This document shows, in pieces, positions 62,073 to 64,000 of a stretch of DNA of 64,000 bases. Source of the stretch: Aquamicrobium sp. (GTDB lineage Bacteria; Pseudomonadota; Alphaproteobacteria; Rhizobiales; Rhizobiaceae); NCBI GenBank assembly GCA_019739225.1, contig JAHHDT010000001.1, forward strand, positions 930,001 through 994,000, given 5' to 3'. Within the stretch, counting starts at the first letter, position 1. Each line of letters starts with the position of its first letter. The translations under genes and the position numbers were made by a program. The notes under the pieces are model-generated. The model searched no databases. It was not told where the DNA came from and saw nothing but the letters and a program-made list of their open reading frames with translations.

Positions 62073-63353
62073 TCAGGGCATCCTGAATGCCTCGTAACGC
62101 AGTGGCATGCCCGGACTTATCGTCTCATCCTCGGGTGGCAGAAGTGCGATCCCGTCGGCCGCCGCCATTGCCGAAAGGTTTGCTGACGAACCGCGTCCCA
62201 GCATCTCCACCACGGGCACACCCGCATCGGTGCGCCCGGTAATGCGCACCGGCACGAACTCCGTGCGCCCCCCTTTCCTGGCATACCCGAAGCCCGCCAC
62301 CGCAGGCTGCCAGACCGGCACGACATCGCGGAGCCCCGCGACCGTGCGGATCGCCGGCAGCGCGATCTGGCGAAATGTGACGAGCGCGGCGTTCGGGTTG
62401 CCGGGTAGGCCGAAGAAAACCGATTGCCCCAGCCTGCCGACCTTGACCGGCTTTCCAGGTCGCATGGCGACCTTCACCACCTCGAGCGGCGTGCCCCCAT
62501 CGCGCATGATCGCCGCGACGTGGTCTTCGTCCCCCGCCGATACCCCGCCGGTTGTCACCAAGACGTCGCAGGCCAGTGCAGCGTCTTCCAGCGTCCGCTC
62601 CAGCAGCGGCCGGTCGTCGGGCACGATGCCGAAATCCTCAACCTGCGCCCATGTCAGCCGCGACAGCATGGCGCGCAGAACAACCCGGTTGGAGTTGTAG
62701 ATCTGCCCCGGCGCCAGCGGCTGTCCGGGCTCGCGCAGCTCCGAGCCGGTGGAGATGAGGCCGATGCGCGCCTTTCGAAAAAGCGAGACGCTGGCGACGC
62801 CCGCGCCCGCCAACAGCGCGAGCCTTTGTGGCGACAGTGGCTCGCCGCTCGATGCCAGCAATGCGCCGCGCTCCACATCCTCGCCCGCCCGGCGGATATT
62901 CTCGCCCACCCGTGGCCGCTTGCCGGAAATAATGACCTTATCGCCGTCGCGCTTGCAGTGTTCCTGCATCACGACGGCATCGAAACCCTCTGGCACTGGC
63001 GCGCCGGTGAAGATGCGCAAGGCCTCGGGTCCGCGCGCCGCCGGCGCGCGCACGCTTTCGCCCGCCGCGACCCGGCCGACGATCGGCAGCGTCCACGGCC
63101 CATCACCCGCGAGGTCGGCAAGCCGCACCGCGTAGCCGTCCATTGCCGAATTGTCGAAAGGCGGCACCGCCATCGGCGAGGCTATGTCTGCGGCAAGCAC
63201 CCTGCCCTGCGCATCGATCAGGTCGATCGATTCCGTCTCGGCGACTGCGGCGGCGATCGCGACGGCGCGTGCTGCGGCGACATCGGGCGACACCGGATGC
63301 GAGGCGTCCCCGGCCGAACAGGTTTCATCCGATGAAGGTTCGGGTCTGGTCAT
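62073..63353 (-). CDS. moeA: Molybdopterin molybdenumtransferase
   Basis: A 426-residue MoeA. Domain 1 contains FDNSAMDGYAVRLADL near 72 and FTGAPVPEGFDAVVMQEH near 115; the MogA-like domain has the Mo-cofactor loop TTGGVSAGDEDHV near 265 and FGLPGNPNAALVTF near 320; a C-terminal beta-barrel follows. It inserts molybdate into adenylated molybdopterin. The ATG at 63353 was chosen; a GTG at 63371 is in frame, and neither has a clear ribosome site. No other molybdenum gene is in view, and the gene starts 114 bp after tctA on the same strand. Confidence 0.9.
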   Translation of the reverse strand: MTRPEPSSDETCSAGDASHPVSPDVAAARAVAIAAAVAETESIDLIDAQGRVLAADIASPMAVPPFDNSAMDGYAVRLADLAGDGPWTLPIVGRVAAGESVRAPAARGPEALRIFTGAPVPEGFDAVVMQEHCKRDGDKVIISGKRPRVGENIRRAGEDVERGALLASSGEPLSPQRLALLAGAGVASVSLFRKARIGLISTGSELREPGQPLAPGQIYNSNRVVLRAMLSRLTWAQVEDFGIVPDDRPLLERTLEDAALACDVLVTTGGVSAGDEDHVAAIMRDGGTPLEVVKVAMRPGKPVKVGRLGQSVFFGLPGNPNAALVTFRQIALPAIRTVAGLRDVVPVWQPAVAGFGYARKGGRTEFVPVRITGRTDAGVPVVEMLGRGSSANLSAMAAADGIALLPPEDETISPGMPLRYEAFRMP

Positions 63354-63384
63354 GGGGCTCGGTCGGGACACCGTTTTCAGGACA

Positions 63385-63414
63385 ATGGCGCACCGCGTGC
63401 TCGCGATGCGCCAT
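63385..63414. other. Stem-loop between tctA and moeA
   Basis: ATGGCGCA (63385-63392) pairs with TGCGCCAT (63407-63414); inside, CGCG pairs with CGCG after one mismatch, for 12 pairs and a TGCT loop. It lies in the 114-bp gap on the moeA side, without a T run on either strand. Confidence 0.45.
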
Positions 63415-63467
63415 ATCTTGTTACAGGCGGTGTTCGCCCCGGTCCATCAGGCGATGCAATATCAGCC

Positions 63468-64000
63468 TCAGTCCCCGTCCATCGCAAAGGCGGTGTTTGC
63501 GCCCTTGGGCTGCATCGCGCGCCAGATCACCGGCCCCAGCACCGCGGCAAATGCGATCGCATAGATCGTCAGCGCGATCGGCGAGGTGAACAGGAAGGTC
63601 CAGTCGCCGCGATTGATCATCAGGCCACGCCGAAGCTGCTCTTCGGCCAGCGGGCCGAGGATGGTTCCCACCAGCACCGGCGCCAGCGGATAGCCGAATC
63701 GGCGCATCAGGAAGCCCAGCAGCCCGAACGCAAGCAGCAGCACCAGCGCGAAGACCGACCCTTCCGCCCCCACGATGCCCAGCGTCGCGAAGGTGAGGAT
63801 GCCGGCATAGAGCCACGGGCGCGGGATCATCAGCAGCTTCACCCACACGCCCACGAAGGGCAGGTTGAGCACCACCAGCATCACATTGGCGATGAACAGG
63901 CTGGCAACAAGCCCCCAGACGATGTCCGGGTTGTTGGTGAACAGCAACGGCCCCGGCTGTAGCCCATACTGCTGGAAGCCGGCGAGCATGATTGCCGCGG
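63468..64000 (-). CDS. Tripartite tricarboxylate transporter permease TctA, C-terminal part (partial)
   Basis: The frame runs out of the window; at least 177 residues are visible. NNPDIVWGLVASLFIANVMLVVLNLPFVG (in parts: LVASLFIANVMLVVLNLP) and RRFGYPLAPVLVGTILGPLAEEQLRRGLM are the well conserved TctA C-terminal segments (in parts: LVGTILGPLAEEQLRRGL). It is the large membrane subunit of a TTT importer for carboxylates; tctB and tctC are expected upstream of it, outside the window. The 5' end is missing. Confidence 0.88.
   Translation of the reverse strand, partial: AAIMLAGFQQYGLQPGPLLFTNNPDIVWGLVASLFIANVMLVVLNLPFVGVWVKLLMIPRPWLYAGILTFATLGIVGAEGSVFALVLLLAFGLLGFLMRRFGYPLAPVLVGTILGPLAEEQLRRGLMINRGDWTFLFTSPIALTIYAIAFAAVLGPVIWRAMQPKGANTAFAMDGD

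Overview
The window is about 63% GC, densely coded, with short intergenic gaps and almost no foreign-looking DNA. The gene families point to an alphaproteobacterium of the order Hyphomicrobiales (Rhizobiales), probably a Phyllobacteriaceae member related to Mesorhizobium, Aminobacter or Nitratireductor: a six-cistron Pha/Mnh antiporter with fused A and B subunits, many ABC and TRAP uptake operons each paired with a GntR/FCD regulator, and an intergenic palindromic repeat of a type I associate with Mesorhizobium genomes. This placement is inference from content. No rRNA, tRNA, CRISPR array, transposase or phage gene was recognised.

Layout. 1-6096 (+): aminoethylphosphonate use: the end of a flavin oxidase, the lyase PbfA, and a PhnS-PhnT-PhnU(V) ABC importer. 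6181-17156: a complete non-phosphorylating L-fucose (6-deoxyhexose) oxidation locus, with sugar ABC importer, lactonase, diketo-acid hydrolase, two dehydrogenases, an altronate-type dehydratase, a mutarotase and a GntR regulator; three copies of one candidate operator lie in its promoter gaps. 17178-24104: a TRAP importer with a PEP-mutase/isocitrate-lyase family enzyme, an SDR, a GntR regulator and a 2-keto-3-deoxy-sugar-acid dehydratase (XylX-like); its substrate is unknown, probably a sugar acid. 24269-32576: housekeeping and accessory genes (DUF4126, a disulfide oxidoreductase, an M23 peptidase, a hydrolase, a DJ-1/GlxA pair, FadE). 32657-41266: a dipeptide-type ABC importer with a permease-ATPase fusion, an M20 amidohydrolase, a GntR regulator and a KduD-like SDR.

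41343-50523 is the most interesting part. An XRE regulator is divergent from a tightly coupled run: TRAP importer (DctP, DctQ, DctM), PyrK-type electron-transfer subunit, class 1B dihydroorotate dehydrogenase, M20 carbamoyl-amino-acid hydrolase, class II dihydroorotase, then PyrE. I read this as an orotate uptake and use system. Orotate could be reduced to dihydroorotate, opened to N-carbamoyl-aspartate and hydrolysed to aspartate, or captured as OMP by PyrE. The parts are seen in the sequence; the direction of flux and the transported substrate are inference.

50637-64000: an extradiol dioxygenase of the VOC superfamily with a DUF1932 dehydrogenase, two membrane proteins (UPF0104, DUF502), the Mnh/Pha Na+(K+)/H+ antiporter operon, an AI-2E family transporter, MoeA, and the 3' end of a TctA permease.

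One pattern crosses the window. Each of the four substrate-binding-protein genes that precede the other genes of its importer (phnS, two dctP genes, the dipeptide-binding gene) is followed by a strong stem-loop before the next gene, suggesting a common way of making more binding protein than membrane components.
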